A model generated the notes under the pieces. That model did not search any database and had not been told where the DNA came from. It worked only from the letters and a program-made list of their open reading frames with translations. A program made the translations under genes and the position numbers. A DNA stretch of 64,000 nt from Paucibacter sp. B2R-40 (GTDB lineage: Bacteria > Pseudomonadota > Gammaproteobacteria > Burkholderiales > Burkholderiaceae_C), in contig NZ_JAJIRP010000003.1 of assembly GCF_025717555.1 (NCBI RefSeq), forward strand, positions 529,810 to 593,809, read 5' to 3'. Below, in pieces: positions 10,025 through 20,009 of the stretch; the first letter of the stretch is position 1; the number at the start of each line of letters is the position of its first letter.

Positions 10025-10654
10025 ATGACGACTTCCTTGTTCGACCGAGTTTTTGCCGAATTGCCCCTGGTCGCCATCCTGCGTGGCGTACGCCCCGACG
10101 AAGTCGAGGCAATCGCGCTGGGCCTCTATGAAGAAGGCTTTCGCCTGATAGAGGTGCCTATGAATTCGCCACAGGCGCTGGACTCAATCGCGCGCCTGTC
10201 GCGCTGCCTGCCGGCCGACGCACTCTTGGGCGCCGGCACCGTCTTGAGCCCCGCCGCTGCGCGCCAGGTCCGCGATGCCGGTGGCCGCTTGATCGTGATG
10301 CCCCATGCTGATACTGCCGTCGTGCGGGCCGCCAAGGCGGACGGCATGTTCTGCGTGCCCGGTGCAGTGACGCCGACCGAGGCCTTTGCTTGCGCCGATG
10401 CAGGCGCCGACGCCGTCAAGCTGTTCCCGGCCGAGCTGATCACGCCGCAGATCGTCAAAGCAATGCGAGCGGTGATTCCACTCAGCCTGCCTCTGCTGCC
10501 CGTCGGGGGCGTGACGCCACAAACCATGGCGCCCTATGTGCAGGCCGGCGCCTCCGGCTTCGGCCTCGGCTCGGCCCTGTATGCGCCGGGCTACTCTGCC
10601 GCAGCCGTCGCCGAGCGCGCGCGTGCTTTTGTACAGGCCTGGCGCGCGCTATAA
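10025..10654 (+). CDS. dgoA: 2-dehydro-3-deoxy-6-phosphogalactonate aldolase
   Basis: 209 residues, class I KDPG/KDPGal aldolase. It splits KDPGal to pyruvate and glyceraldehyde 3-phosphate. The active-site blocks are present: VAILRGVRPDE, LIEVPMNSP, LGAGTVLS and the Schiff-base lysine in DAVKLFPAE. The start follows dgoK by 13 bases. It might also act on KDPG made by KdgK, since no separate eda is in the window, but that is an inference. Confidence 0.94.
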   Translation: MTTSLFDRVFAELPLVAILRGVRPDEVEAIALGLYEEGFRLIEVPMNSPQALDSIARLSRCLPADALLGAGTVLSPAAARQVRDAGGRLIVMPHADTAVVRAAKADGMFCVPGAVTPTEAFACADAGADAVKLFPAELITPQIVKAMRAVIPLSLPLLPVGGVTPQTMAPYVQAGASGFGLGSALYAPGYSAAAVAERARAFVQAWRAL

Positions 10655-10698
10655 ACCGCCGCGCCGAGGCGCTGATCAAGAAAAAAACCAGAGACACC

Positions 10699-13194
10699 AT
10701 GAACAAAAAAAGAATCGCGGCAGGACTGCTTGGCGCCTGCGTCGGCAGCTTCGTCAGCAGCCTCAGCCAGGCACAGACCCTGCTGCAGATCGACGCCAGT
10801 GCGCCAGCCCCGGCACCGCAAACCGGCCATTTGCAACTCGGCAGTGCAGTCTCGCCCAAAGGCGAGACGCTGGGCGCCAACAACCAGTACCTGACACGCA
10901 ATGGCAAGCCCTGGCTGCCAGTGATGGGTGAATTCCACTACAGCCGCAGCCCGGCCGAGAGTTGGGAGGGCGAGCTGCGCAAGATGAAGTCGGCCGGCAT
11001 CACCATCGTCGCCAGCTATGTGATCTGGAACCACCACGAAGAGCAAGAAGGTCAATTCATCTGGAGCGGCAACCGCGATCTGCGCCGCTTTGTGCAGCTG
11101 GCCAGCAAGATCGGCCTCGATGTGGTGGTGCGCATCGGCCCCTGGGCCCATGCCGAGGCACGCTTCGGCGGCATCCCGGATTGGGTCGTGGCTGCCATGC
11201 CCACGCGCGGCAATGACCCGCAGTACCTGGCCCTGGTCGAGCGCCTGTATGGCCAGATCGGTCAGCAACTGAAGGGCCTGATGTGGAAAGACGGCGGCCA
11301 TGTCATCGCGATTCAACTTGAAAACGAATACAACCTGAATGGACCCGGCCAAGGCGCCGCCCATATCAGCAAGCTGAAGCTCCTGGCCCGGCAAGCCGGC
11401 ATGGACGCGCCGCTCTACACCGTCACCGGCTGGGACGGCACGATTTACCCATCCGGCGAAGTAACGCCCGTCTTCGGCGGCTACCCCGACGAGCCCTGGG
11501 GCGTTTCGACGACCGAGCTGCCGCCCAAGGAGACCTATGCCTTTCGCTTCGACAGCCGCGTCTCCGGCGACCTCGGCGCGCAGACGGCCGCGACCGCGCC
11601 CGGCACGGCCGAGACCGATATCGGCTTGACGCCCTTCCTGGGTGCCGAATATGGTGCCGGCCTGCCGGCCATGTACCGCCGCCGCACGCTCGTGTCGGCG
11701 GATGACATCGCATCGATGCTGCCGGTACAGCTGGGCTCGGGCGTCAATTTGATGGGCTATTACATGTTCCACGGCGGGCGCAATCCGCTCAGCGTGAACG
11801 GCGTCAACACATTAGAGGAAAGCACCCTCAGCGGCGGCTACAACGACACGCCCGCAATCAACTACGACTTCAATGCCCCGCTCGGGCCCGATGGCCAGCA
11901 GCGCCCGGTCTTGAACAAGCTGCGGCCCTTTCACTACTTCTTGCAGGACTTCGGCCCGCAACTGGCGACCATGACGGTGCGCAAGCCGGCCAGCACGCCG
12001 GCGGACGCGGCCGAGCTGAGCACGCCGCGCTGGTCGGTGCGCGCCAACGGTGACAGCGGCTTCCTGTTCTTCAACAATCATGTGCGGCAGTACGCGATGC
12101 CGGCGCAAAAGCAGATCCGCTTCTCGGTGAAACTGGCGACGGAGACCTTGCAGTTCCCGCAGCAGCCGGTCGACATCGCCGACGGCGCCTACTTCATCTG
12201 GCCGCTCAATCTGGATCTGGGCGGCACCCGTTTGCGCTACGCAACGGTCCAGCCGGTCGCGCGGCTCGACCAGGGCAAGGACGGCCTCGTCTATGTGTTC
12301 TCGGCCCAGGCCGGCATCCCGGTCGAGCTGGGTTTTTATGCGGCTAGCAGCACGCATATCAGCGCACCACATGCGCGCAGCCAATCGCTCGGAGATAAGC
12401 TGGTGCTCGACCAGTTGCAGCCCGGCCTCGACGCGGCCCTGACGATCAAGCGCCCTGGTGCCCGCCCCGTCACCGTCCTGTTGCTGACGCCGGAGCAGAC
12501 GCAACAACTGTCGATTGGCGAGCTGGCCGGCCAGCGCCGCCTGGTACTGAGCGCGCAGGACAGCCATTTCGCTGCTAGCGGCCTGGATGTGCTGTCGGCC
12601 GGCGCGCCGAGCCTGCGCGTGGCCGTCTTTCCCGCCTTACCCAAGTTGCCCAAGTCCAGCCTGCCGCTCAAGCCGGCGGCCCGCGACGGGCTGTTCCAAG
12701 TCTTGGCCGCCGAGCATGCGCCAAGCCAACTCGCCGCCAAGGTCACGCAGGTGCGCGAGGCACAAAAAGCACCGCCCGTCATGATCGGCGGGCTGGCGCG
12801 CGCCGCGCTGCAGCCCATACCGGAGAGTTTCAAGGCGGCGGCCAGCTGGAAGATCGACTTGCCGGACCAGGCCTTGAACGGTGTCGACGATATGCTTTTG
12901 CAGATCGATTTCGTCGGCGACATTGGGCGCCTGTTTGCCGGCACAAAAATGCTGGACGACTGGTATTACAACGGCCAGCAATGGCAAATCGGTTTGAAGG
13001 GTTTGAAGACCAAGAGCCCTCTGAACCTGAAACTAAACCTAAACCTGAGCGTGCTGCCGCTGCGCGCCGATGCGCCAATCTACCTGCCGCGCGAAGCTCG
13101 CCCGGACTTCAAGGGCGAGGCGCAAATAGCCGCCCTGCGCAAGATCGATCTGATCCCCGTTTACCGCTGGAGCCTGCGGCCCGGAGCCTTGTAG
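10699..13194 (+). CDS. GH35 beta-galactosidase, exported
   Basis: 831 residues from the ATG after GAGACACC; a signal peptide ends near LSQA|Q. The catalytic GH35 barrel follows: VMGEFHYSRSP, YVIWNHHEEQEGQF, RIGPWAHAEARFGG, the acid/base glutamate in IQLENEYN (Glu210) and a likely nucleophile in FLGAEYGAG (Glu317). Beta-sandwich domains make up the C-terminal half. It would release galactose from the ends of galactan or arabinogalactan oligomers, working with the GH53 enzyme downstream, and feed the dgo genes just upstream. Periplasmic or outer-surface location is inferred from the signal. Confidence 0.92.
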   Translation: MNKKRIAAGLLGACVGSFVSSLSQAQTLLQIDASAPAPAPQTGHLQLGSAVSPKGETLGANNQYLTRNGKPWLPVMGEFHYSRSPAESWEGELRKMKSAGITIVASYVIWNHHEEQEGQFIWSGNRDLRRFVQLASKIGLDVVVRIGPWAHAEARFGGIPDWVVAAMPTRGNDPQYLALVERLYGQIGQQLKGLMWKDGGHVIAIQLENEYNLNGPGQGAAHISKLKLLARQAGMDAPLYTVTGWDGTIYPSGEVTPVFGGYPDEPWGVSTTELPPKETYAFRFDSRVSGDLGAQTAATAPGTAETDIGLTPFLGAEYGAGLPAMYRRRTLVSADDIASMLPVQLGSGVNLMGYYMFHGGRNPLSVNGVNTLEESTLSGGYNDTPAINYDFNAPLGPDGQQRPVLNKLRPFHYFLQDFGPQLATMTVRKPASTPADAAELSTPRWSVRANGDSGFLFFNNHVRQYAMPAQKQIRFSVKLATETLQFPQQPVDIADGAYFIWPLNLDLGGTRLRYATVQPVARLDQGKDGLVYVFSAQAGIPVELGFYAASSTHISAPHARSQSLGDKLVLDQLQPGLDAALTIKRPGARPVTVLLLTPEQTQQLSIGELAGQRRLVLSAQDSHFAASGLDVLSAGAPSLRVAVFPALPKLPKSSLPLKPAARDGLFQVLAAEHAPSQLAAKVTQVREAQKAPPVMIGGLARAALQPIPESFKAAASWKIDLPDQALNGVDDMLLQIDFVGDIGRLFAGTKMLDDWYYNGQQWQIGLKGLKTKSPLNLKLNLNLSVLPLRADAPIYLPREARPDFKGEAQIAALRKIDLIPVYRWSLRPGAL

Positions 13195-13320
13195 CTATAC
13201 ATAATCCTGATAGCTGCAGCCGAATAAACCATTTGTTAGGCATTGCAAAGGCCGTTAACTTAAGGGTTCTTGTCGCTCATTGCCGACTGCACTCGCCACC
13301 ACATTCGCCCTCAGCCAGCC

Positions 13321-14280
13321 ATGCCCACCGAAACACCGAGCCCTTTTGAACACGCTGATGAGCAGGCCTCGCTCACCCTCGCCCTCGCGCAAGGCGCGAC
13401 CTTGGGCGAGGGCCTGCAATGGCATGCCGGCAGCGCGCGCTGGTGGTGGACCGATATCGAGGCATCGACGCTGCACGCCTGGACACCGGGCGACGAAAGC
13501 ACGCTGAACGTCAAACTGCCTGACCGGCTCGGCAGCTTTGCCCATTGCCGCTCGGGCCGTTTGCTGTTGGGCCTGGCCAAGCGCCTATGCCTGGCCACGC
13601 TGGCGGACCTTCAGGCAACAGGTAGCAGCGTTCCCGCCATCCAATCGCTGGTGCCGGTCGACCCGGCCGAGCCGCGCACCCGCATCAACGACGGGCGCAC
13701 CGACCGGCGCGGCTTCTTCGTCTTCGGCACCATGAACCAGGCCAGCGACAAACGGCCGATCGGCAGTTTTTACCAATATTCGCTGCAGCACGGCCTGCGC
13801 CGCCTGGCCCTGCCGGCGGTGGCGATTGCCAACAGCATCTGCTTCAGCCCGGACGGCCGCACCATGTACTTCTGCGACACCTTGAGCCAAGCCATCATGC
13901 AGTGCGACTACGACGCGGACAGTGCGCAGGTCGCCAATCTGCGCCTGTTCACTCGCGTCACACCGGACCATGCCTGGCCTGATGGCTCGGTCATCGCGGC
14001 CGACGGCAGCCTCTGGAATGCCCAATGGGGCGCGGGCCGCGTCGCGCAGTACTCGCCTGATGGGCAGCTGATGCACATCGTCGGCGTGCCGGCCACCAAC
14101 ACCACCTGCCCAGCCTTCGGCGGCGATGATTTTGATCAGCTGATGGTGACTTCGGCGCGCGCCGATTTGAGCCGCGAGGAGTTGGAGCGCTTGCCCGGCT
14201 CAGGCAGCCTGTTCGGAGGCCGGCAGCCGCTGGTGCGCGGCCTGCCGGATGCCTTGTTCGACGACAGTCCGATTGCTTAG
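13321..14280 (+). CDS. SMP-30/gluconolactonase family lactonase (galactonolactonase candidate)
   Basis: 319 residues, cytoplasmic six-bladed propeller of the SMP-30/regucalcin family. The blocks LGEGLQWHAGSARWWWTDIE, RINDGRTDRRGFFVFGTMN, NSICFSPDGRTMYFCDT and DGSVIAADGSLWNAQW carry the metal-site residues. The ATG at 13321 is chosen over an upstream TTG at 13270. In this setting, between galactosidase and sugar transporter with an SDR dehydrogenase and dgoD nearby, it most likely opens galactono-lactone to galactonate. Arabinonolactone is an alternative substrate. Confidence 0.85.
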   Translation: MPTETPSPFEHADEQASLTLALAQGATLGEGLQWHAGSARWWWTDIEASTLHAWTPGDESTLNVKLPDRLGSFAHCRSGRLLLGLAKRLCLATLADLQATGSSVPAIQSLVPVDPAEPRTRINDGRTDRRGFFVFGTMNQASDKRPIGSFYQYSLQHGLRRLALPAVAIANSICFSPDGRTMYFCDTLSQAIMQCDYDADSAQVANLRLFTRVTPDHAWPDGSVIAADGSLWNAQWGAGRVAQYSPDGQLMHIVGVPATNTTCPAFGGDDFDQLMVTSARADLSREELERLPGSGSLFGGRQPLVRGLPDALFDDSPIA

Positions 14281-14312
14281 TTTTACGCCCCAAGAACGGA
14301 GACAAAAAAGCC

Positions 14313-15308
14313 ATGAAAATCAAACTACAACAATGGGCCAAGCCCCTATTGGCCAGCGCCCTGCTGGCCCTGCTGCCATTGGCCAGCCATGCCGCCGACC
14401 CCGTCAAAATCGGCTTCCTGGTCAAGCAAGCCGAGGAGCCCTGGTTCCAGGACGAATGGAAATACGCCGAGCAAGCCGCCAAGGACAAGGGCTTCACGCT
14501 CGTCAAGATCGGCATCCCGAACGGCGAAAAAATGATGGCCGCGATTGACAATCTGGCCACGCAAAAAGCGCAAGGTTTTGTGATATGCGCCCCCGATGTG
14601 AAGCTGGGCGCGGCGGTCGCCCGCGCCGCCAAGCGCCATGACCTGAAGGTCATCTCGGTCGATGATCAATTGGTCGACGGCGCCGGCAAGCCGATTGCCG
14701 GCATCCCTCACATGGGCATCTCGGGTTATGAGATCGGCAAGCAGGTCGGCCTCGGTCTGCTGGAAGAAATCAAAAAGCGCGGTTGGAATTTGAACGAAGT
14801 CGGCGCGCTGCGCGTCGCTTTTGACCAGTTGCCGACCGGGCGCGAGCGCACCATAGGTGCCGTTGACGCCTTGAAGGCCGCCGGCCTGCCTGCTGACAAT
14901 GTGATAGCCGCGCCGCAGGCCAAGACCGACACCGAGAACGCCTTCAACGCCGCCAATATCGCCTTCACCAAGAACCCGAAATTCAAGCATTGGGTGGCCA
15001 TGGGCATGAATGACGAAGCGGTGCTGGGCGCCGTGCGCGCCGGTGAGGGCCGCGGCATCCGCAAGGATGAGCTGATCGCCATCGGCATCGGCGGCAGCCA
15101 GACCGCACTGAACGAGTTCACCAAGCCGGCGCCGACCGCCTTTTTCGGCACAGTCTTGATCAGCCCCAAGCGCCATGGCTACGAGACCGCCGCCAATATG
15201 TACAGCTGGATCACTACAAGCCAAGCGCCGCCGGCCGTCACACTGACCAGCGGCACCTTGATGACCCGCCAGAACCAAACCGAGCTGCGCAAGCAGATGG
15301 GGCTGTGA
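14313..15308 (+). CDS. araF: Periplasmic sugar-binding protein, AraF-like
   Basis: 331 residues with a signal peptide (cleavage near SHA|A). It resembles E. coli AraF along its length: KIGFLVKQAEEPWFQDEWK, NGEKMMAAIDNLATQKAQGFVICAPD, DLKVISVDDQ and KHWVAMGMNDEAVLGAVRAGEGRG. The family binds L-arabinose, and close relatives also bind galactose or fucose. With GH53, GH35 and dgo genes around it, galactose, arabinose or both are plausible ligands. It is first of three transporter genes; a REP-like repeat separates it from the ATPase gene. Confidence 0.87.
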   Translation: MKIKLQQWAKPLLASALLALLPLASHAADPVKIGFLVKQAEEPWFQDEWKYAEQAAKDKGFTLVKIGIPNGEKMMAAIDNLATQKAQGFVICAPDVKLGAAVARAAKRHDLKVISVDDQLVDGAGKPIAGIPHMGISGYEIGKQVGLGLLEEIKKRGWNLNEVGALRVAFDQLPTGRERTIGAVDALKAAGLPADNVIAAPQAKTDTENAFNAANIAFTKNPKFKHWVAMGMNDEAVLGAVRAGEGRGIRKDELIAIGIGGSQTALNEFTKPAPTAFFGTVLISPKRHGYETAANMYSWITTSQAPPAVTLTSGTLMTRQNQTELRKQMGL

Positions 15309-15470
15309 CTCACCCCCGAAGCGCTGCGCGCCGCCAGGCCCAGAGGGCTTGGCCCTTGCTAGGCGCAAACAGTCCACAGGACTCTTTGTGTTCGAGCAAC
15401 GCCCACCTCAAGGGGGCGAGCCCAGCGACCCGGCAAGGCCGGTTCCGCGGGCTCCACTTGCTAGACGACC
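15309..15470. repeat. REP-like palindromic element between araF and araG
   Basis: A 196-base intergenic gap holds a GC-rich element with several hairpins. AGTCC-ACA-GGACT lies at 15371-15383. A larger stem pairs GAGCCC (15418-15423) with GGGCTC (15449-15454) and has an inner CCGG/CCGG pair. The motif CTCAAGGGGGCGAG...CGGCAAGGCCGGTTCCGCGG is of a type common between genes in Burkholderiales. It may stabilise the binding-protein mRNA or attenuate downstream genes. Confidence 0.6.
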
Positions 15471-15504
15471 GCTCTGACGCAACCTTTGTCACCGCCCGAT
15501 CCAG

Positions 15505-17004
15505 ATGAACACAGCATCCCTTCAGTTCGACCAAGTCAGCAAGGTCTTCCCCGGCGTCAAGGCGCTCAATGGCGTCAGCTTCGAGGCGCGCGCCGGTCAG
15601 GTCCATGGCCTCTTGGGTGAAAACGGCGCGGGCAAGTCCACGCTGCTGAAGATACTCGGCGGCCAGTACCGGCCGGATGGCGGCCGCCTGCTCTTGAATG
15701 ACCAGGAATGCCATTTCGGCTCGGCGGCGGACGCGATCAAGGCCGGCATCGCAGTCATCCACCAAGAGCTGCAATATGTGCCCGAGCTGACGGTGGCCGA
15801 GAACGTCTTGCTGGGCCGGCTGCCGCAGCGCTTCGGCTTCGTCGACAAACGAGCCGCCAGCGCCCAGGTGGCGGCGCGGCTGGCCGAGATCGGCGTTGAC
15901 CTCGACCCGGACGCGCTGATGATCGATCTTTCGATCGCGCAGCGCCAGATGGCCGAGATCTGCAAGGCGGTGCTGCAGGACGCGCAAGTGATCGCCTTTG
16001 ACGAGCCGACCAGCAGCCTCTCGCATCGCGAGAGCGAGGTCTTGTTCAAGCTGGTGAAGGATCTGCGCGCTAGCGGTAAGACCCTCATCTACATCTCGCA
16101 CCGTCTGGAAGAGCTGTACGCGCTGTGCGACTGCTGCACCATCTTCCGCGACGGCCGCAAGGTCGCCACGCATCCGGTGATGGCCGATGTGCCGCGCGAT
16201 CTGTTGATCAGCGATATGGTGGGCCGCGAGGTCAGCGATATTTATGACTACCGGCCGCGCCAGCTGGGCCAGGAGCGCCTGCAGGTGCGCGGCATGCTCG
16301 GCGAACACCTTGCAGCACCGCTGGACTTTGCGGTCCGCGCCGGCGAGGTCTTGGGCTTTTTTGGTCTGGTCGGTGCCGGCCGCAGCGAGCTGATGCGCTT
16401 GCTCTACGGCGCCGATGCGCGCAGCCAGGGTCAGGTCTTGCTGGACGGCAAGACCGTCTCGGCCAGGGGCCCGTCAGCGGCGATTGAGGCCGGCATCGTG
16501 CTGTGCCCGGAGGACCGCAAGGAGCAAGGCATCCTGGCGCAATCCTCGGTGGCCGAGAACATCAATATCAGCTGCCGCCGCCACGGTCTGCTGGGCGGGC
16601 TGTTCCTGCGCCACGCGCGCGAGGCGGCGCTGGCCGATGCTTTCATCAAGCGCCTGCGCATCAAGACCCCGAACCGCGAGCAGGAGATCCGCCTGCTGTC
16701 CGGCGGCAACCAGCAAAAGGTGATTCTGGCGCGCTGGCTGGCTGAGCCCGACCTGAAGGTGCTGATCCTGGACGAGCCGACCCGCGGCATCGACGTCGGC
16801 GCCAAGAATGAGATCTACCGGATCATTCACGAGGTGGCTGAAAGCGGCTGCTGCGTGATCGTGATCTCCAGCGAACTGCCCGAGGTACTGGGCATCGCCG
16901 ACCGCGTGATCGTGATGCGCGAAGGCCGCATCAGCGGCGAGCTCGACCGCTCGGCTGCCAGCGAAACCGCTGTCTTGCGCATGGCCTTGCCCGACCTGGT
17001 CTGA
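15505..17004 (+). CDS. araG: Sugar ABC transporter ATP-binding protein, AraG-like
   Basis: 499 residues with two fused ABC ATPase domains, as in AraG/MglA/RbsA. Domain 1 has Walker [16 protein letters not shown] and signature [10 protein letters not shown], followed by FDEPTSSLS. Domain 2 has the degenerate Walker [10 protein letters not shown], then [15 protein letters not shown] and [13 protein letters not shown]. It energises sugar import at the inner membrane with AraH and AraF. It starts 196 bases after araF and ends 37 bases before the permease. Confidence 0.93.
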   Translation: MNTASLQFDQVSKVFPGVKALNGVSFEARAGQVHGLLGENGAGKSTLLKILGGQYRPDGGRLLLNDQECHFGSAADAIKAGIAVIHQELQYVPELTVAENVLLGRLPQRFGFVDKRAASAQVAARLAEIGVDLDPDALMIDLSIAQRQMAEICKAVLQDAQVIAFDEPTSSLSHRESEVLFKLVKDLRASGKTLIYISHRLEELYALCDCCTIFRDGRKVATHPVMADVPRDLLISDMVGREVSDIYDYRPRQLGQERLQVRGMLGEHLAAPLDFAVRAGEVLGFFGLVGAGRSELMRLLYGADARSQGQVLLDGKTVSARGPSAAIEAGIVLCPEDRKEQGILAQSSVAENINISCRRHGLLGGLFLRHAREAALADAFIKRLRIKTPNREQEIRLLSGGNQQKVILARWLAEPDLKVLILDEPTRGIDVGAKNEIYRIIHEVAESGCCVIVISSELPEVLGIADRVIVMREGRISGELDRSAASETAVLRMALPDLV

Positions 17005-17041
17005 GACCGTAACTAGATATTTGCACGGAACATTTTTCACC

Positions 17042-18031
17042 ATGACTGCCATCAGCAAGACTCCGCTCGACCAAGCCACCATGAAGAAACCCCTGAACCG
17101 CGCTTGGCTGACCGAGCACAGCATGACACTCGGCTATGCCGTCTTGTTCCTCGTGCTGGCCGTCAGCGTCGAGAACTTTTTCTCCGCCGCCAATATCGTC
17201 GGCCTGATGCTGTCGGTGGCACAGATCGGCATGGTCGCGTGCACCATGATGCTGTGCTTGGCCTCACGTGACTTTGACCTCTCGGTCGGCTCGACGATTG
17301 CCTTTGCCGGCGTGCTCGGCGCCATCATCCTGGAACACACCCAGAGCGTGACGCTGGCGGTCGGCGGCGGCTTGCTCGCCGGCGCCCTGATCGGCGCCGG
17401 CAACGGCGTGCTGATCGCCTATCTGAAGGTCAACGCCTTGATCGCCACGCTGGCCACCATGTTGATGGTGCGCGGCCTCGCCTTCATCGTCTCGCAGGGC
17501 CAAGCGGTGGGCATTGCCGACGAAGGCTTTATCGCCTTCGGCGACGCCCGCATCCTCGGCCTGCCGCTGCCGATCTGGGTGACGGGTGCTTGCTTCTTGG
17601 TCTTCGGCGTGCTGCTCAACCACACGGTGTTCGGGCGCAACACGCTGGCAATCGGCGGCAACCCGGAAGCCGCCCGGCTGGCGGGCGTCAAGGTCGAAAA
17701 GCTGCGCGTCTGGATCTTCTTGCTGCAGGGTCTGGTGACGGCGCTGGCCGGCCTGATCCTGGCCTCGCGCATCACCAGCGGCCAGCCCAATTCGGCCACC
17801 GGCTTCGAGCTCGACGTGATCTCGGCCTGCGTGCTGGGCGGCGTTTCGCTGCAGGGCGGCAAAGCGCGCATCTTCGGCGTGCTGATCGGCGTGCTCATCA
17901 TGGGCACGGTCGAGAACGTGATGAATCTAATGAATGTTGACGCGTTCTATCAGTACCTGATGCGCGGCTTGATTCTGCTGGCCGCTGTGCTCTTGGATCA
18001 GCTGAAGGCGCGCGGTAGCAAGCATGGTTAA
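17042..18031 (+). CDS. araH: Sugar ABC transporter permease, AraH-like
   Basis: 329 residues, with multiple membrane segments of the BPD_transp_2 (RbsC/AraH) type and the conserved cytoplasmic loop around NTLAIGGNPEAARLAGVKVEK. The ATG at 17042 is chosen; a TTG lies at 17021. Its end overlaps the start of the GH53 gene by 8 bases, so permease and galactanase are translationally coupled. Confidence 0.9.
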   Translation: MTAISKTPLDQATMKKPLNRAWLTEHSMTLGYAVLFLVLAVSVENFFSAANIVGLMLSVAQIGMVACTMMLCLASRDFDLSVGSTIAFAGVLGAIILEHTQSVTLAVGGGLLAGALIGAGNGVLIAYLKVNALIATLATMLMVRGLAFIVSQGQAVGIADEGFIAFGDARILGLPLPIWVTGACFLVFGVLLNHTVFGRNTLAIGGNPEAARLAGVKVEKLRVWIFLLQGLVTALAGLILASRITSGQPNSATGFELDVISACVLGGVSLQGGKARIFGVLIGVLIMGTVENVMNLMNVDAFYQYLMRGLILLAAVLLDQLKARGSKHG

Positions 18032-19226
18032 GTTGCTTGTAGCGGCGCTGCTGGCCTGCTCGGCCGCGCAGGCGGCGCCCTTTCTGGCCGGCGGCGATGT
18101 CTCGGTCTTGCCCTTGATGGAAGCACATGGCGCGATCTACTCTGACCGCCAGGGCAAGCCCGGCGACGCGCTGAAGATACTGGCCGACTATGGCCACAAT
18201 ATCGCCCGCCTGCGCCTGTACGACAGCCCCGGCCCGGGCACGGGTGCGGACGGCTACTACTGGCCCGAAGGCTCGATGGATCTGCCCGATCTGCTCAAAC
18301 TGGCCCGCCGCGCCAAGGCACTGCAGATGCAGATTCAGCTGACCCTGCATTACAGCGATTTCTGGACCAACTCGAAGACGCAAAACCTGCCCACCGCCTG
18401 GGCTCGTGAGCTGGCTCGCCTACCCGACGAGACGGCGCGCCGCGCCCGCTTGGCCGAGCTGGTGTTCGAACGCACCCGCGAGGTCATGCTGGCCATGCAG
18501 GCACAGGGCACCAGCCCAGAGTTCGTCTCGCTGGGCAATGAGATCGAGCACGGCATGCTCTACCCCTACGGCAGGATTTCGCCGCCCGGCGCCGAAGGTT
18601 GGGACGGCTTGGCGCCACTCTTGCGCGCCGGCCATGCTGCGGTCAGATCAGTCACTCCTAGCGCCAAGATCGTGCTGCATCTGGACGACGGCGGCAATCT
18701 GGGCAAGTACCGCGACTGGTTCGATCAGGCCAAGGCGCATGGCGTCGAATGGGACGTGATCGGTGCGTCTTATTACCCGTTCTGGACCCAGAAGACAGCC
18801 TCCCAGATGGCAGCATTCAGCCGTGCGGTGACGGCGCTGTATGACAAGGATTTGCTGGTGATGGAGGTCGGCTTCAACTGGACGCCCAAGCTGCCGAATG
18901 GCTGGCCCGGCCAGTTGAGCGACAACGGCCCCTACCCCGCCAGCATGAGCTCGGCGCAGGGCCAGCGCGACTTCATGGCCGAGCTGTTCGGCCTGCTCAA
19001 ACGCGAGCCGCGTGTGCTGGGCCTGCTCTACTGGGACCCGGTGATGATTGCCAAGCCGGGCGTCGGCTGGGCCCTGCTTGAGGGCAAGGGCGGCGGCAAG
19101 GCCCAGGCGGGCCCGAATGTGGTGTCCAACACCACCTTGTTTGACTTCAAAGGCCGCGCCTTGCCAGTGCTCGACGCTTGGCGTGAGCAGTCCTTGAACC
19201 ATCAATCTCCCCAGGTAAAACCATGA
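18024..19226 (+). CDS. GH53 arabinogalactan endo-beta-1,4-galactanase
   Basis: 400 residues with a short signal peptide (cleavage near AQA|A). GH53 cuts beta-1,4-galactan side chains of pectin. The fold blocks are clear: GGDVSVLPLMEAHGAIY, ILADYGHNIARLRLYDSP, LTLHYSDFW, the acid/base in SLGNEIEHGMLYP (Glu173), YYPFW, and the nucleophile in LLVMEVGFNWTP (Glu281). The length is usual for the catalytic domain alone. It overlaps araH by 8 bases and the SDR gene by 4 (ATGA), showing a tightly packed galactan operon. Confidence 0.95.
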   Translation: MVKLLVAALLACSAAQAAPFLAGGDVSVLPLMEAHGAIYSDRQGKPGDALKILADYGHNIARLRLYDSPGPGTGADGYYWPEGSMDLPDLLKLARRAKALQMQIQLTLHYSDFWTNSKTQNLPTAWARELARLPDETARRARLAELVFERTREVMLAMQAQGTSPEFVSLGNEIEHGMLYPYGRISPPGAEGWDGLAPLLRAGHAAVRSVTPSAKIVLHLDDGGNLGKYRDWFDQAKAHGVEWDVIGASYYPFWTQKTASQMAAFSRAVTALYDKDLLVMEVGFNWTPKLPNGWPGQLSDNGPYPASMSSAQGQRDFMAELFGLLKREPRVLGLLYWDPVMIAKPGVGWALLEGKGGGKAQAGPNVVSNTTLFDFKGRALPVLDAWREQSLNHQSPQVKP

Positions 19227-20008
19227 CCCTAAGACTGCAAAACAAAGTCGCCATCGTGACCGGCTCAACGCTGGGCATAGGCCGCGCCATCGCCAGGTTA
19301 TTCCTGGCCGAAGGCGCCTGCGTCACCATCAACAGCCACCGCGATGATGCGGATGCTGCCAACTTGCGTGCCGAGTTGCATGCAGACATAGACGGCGGGC
19401 GCTGCCTGTTCGTGCAGGCCGATGTGGCCGATGCAGCTGCCGTCAATGACATGGTGGCGCAGACGGTGCAGCGCTTCGGCCGCCTCGACATCCTCATCAA
19501 CAATGCCGGCATGAATGTGTTTGCCGACCCCTTGGCGATGAGCAGCGAGCAATGGCAGCGCTGCTTTGCCGTCGATCTGGACGGCGCCTGGCATTGCGCG
19601 CGCGCCGCCCTCCCCCACATGCTGGCGCAAGGCGCGGGCAGCATCGTCAACATCGCCTCGGTCCATGGTCACCGCATCATCCCCGGCTGCTTTCCCTACC
19701 CGGTGGCCAAACATGCTTTGCTGGGCCTGACCAAGTCGCTCGGTATCGAGTACGCGGCGCGCGGCGTGCGGGTCAATTCGATCTCACCGGGTTTCATCAT
19801 GACCGAGTCGAACCAGGCCTGGCTGGCCGGCTTTGCCGACCCGGCCGCCGAAGCACAGCGGCAGGCCGAGCTGCTGCCGGTCAAGCGCTTGGGCGAGCCG
19901 ATCGAGGTGGCCTATACCGCCCTCTTCCTTGCCAGCGATGAGGCTCGCTTCATCAACGCCGCAGACATCTTGATCGACGGCGGCCGCAGCCAGCTGTATC
20001 ACGAGTAG
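19223..20008 (+). CDS. SDR-family sugar 1-dehydrogenase (galactose/arabinose candidate)
   Basis: 261 residues, classical short-chain dehydrogenase: TGSTLGIGRAIA cofactor loop, NNAGMN, and a catalytic set with the Ser near NIASVHG and YPVAK (Tyr-x-x-x-Lys). The start overlaps the GH53 stop. The dgoDKA genes and a lactonase in the same module need an aldose dehydrogenase to make galactono-lactone, and this is the only candidate here. Galactose or arabinose dehydrogenase is therefore the best inference; the SDR family alone does not fix the substrate. Confidence 0.8.
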   Translation: MTLRLQNKVAIVTGSTLGIGRAIARLFLAEGACVTINSHRDDADAANLRAELHADIDGGRCLFVQADVADAAAVNDMVAQTVQRFGRLDILINNAGMNVFADPLAMSSEQWQRCFAVDLDGAWHCARAALPHMLAQGAGSIVNIASVHGHRIIPGCFPYPVAKHALLGLTKSLGIEYAARGVRVNSISPGFIMTESNQAWLAGFADPAAEAQRQAELLPVKRLGEPIEVAYTALFLASDEARFINAADILIDGGRSQLYHE

Positions 20009-20009
20009 G

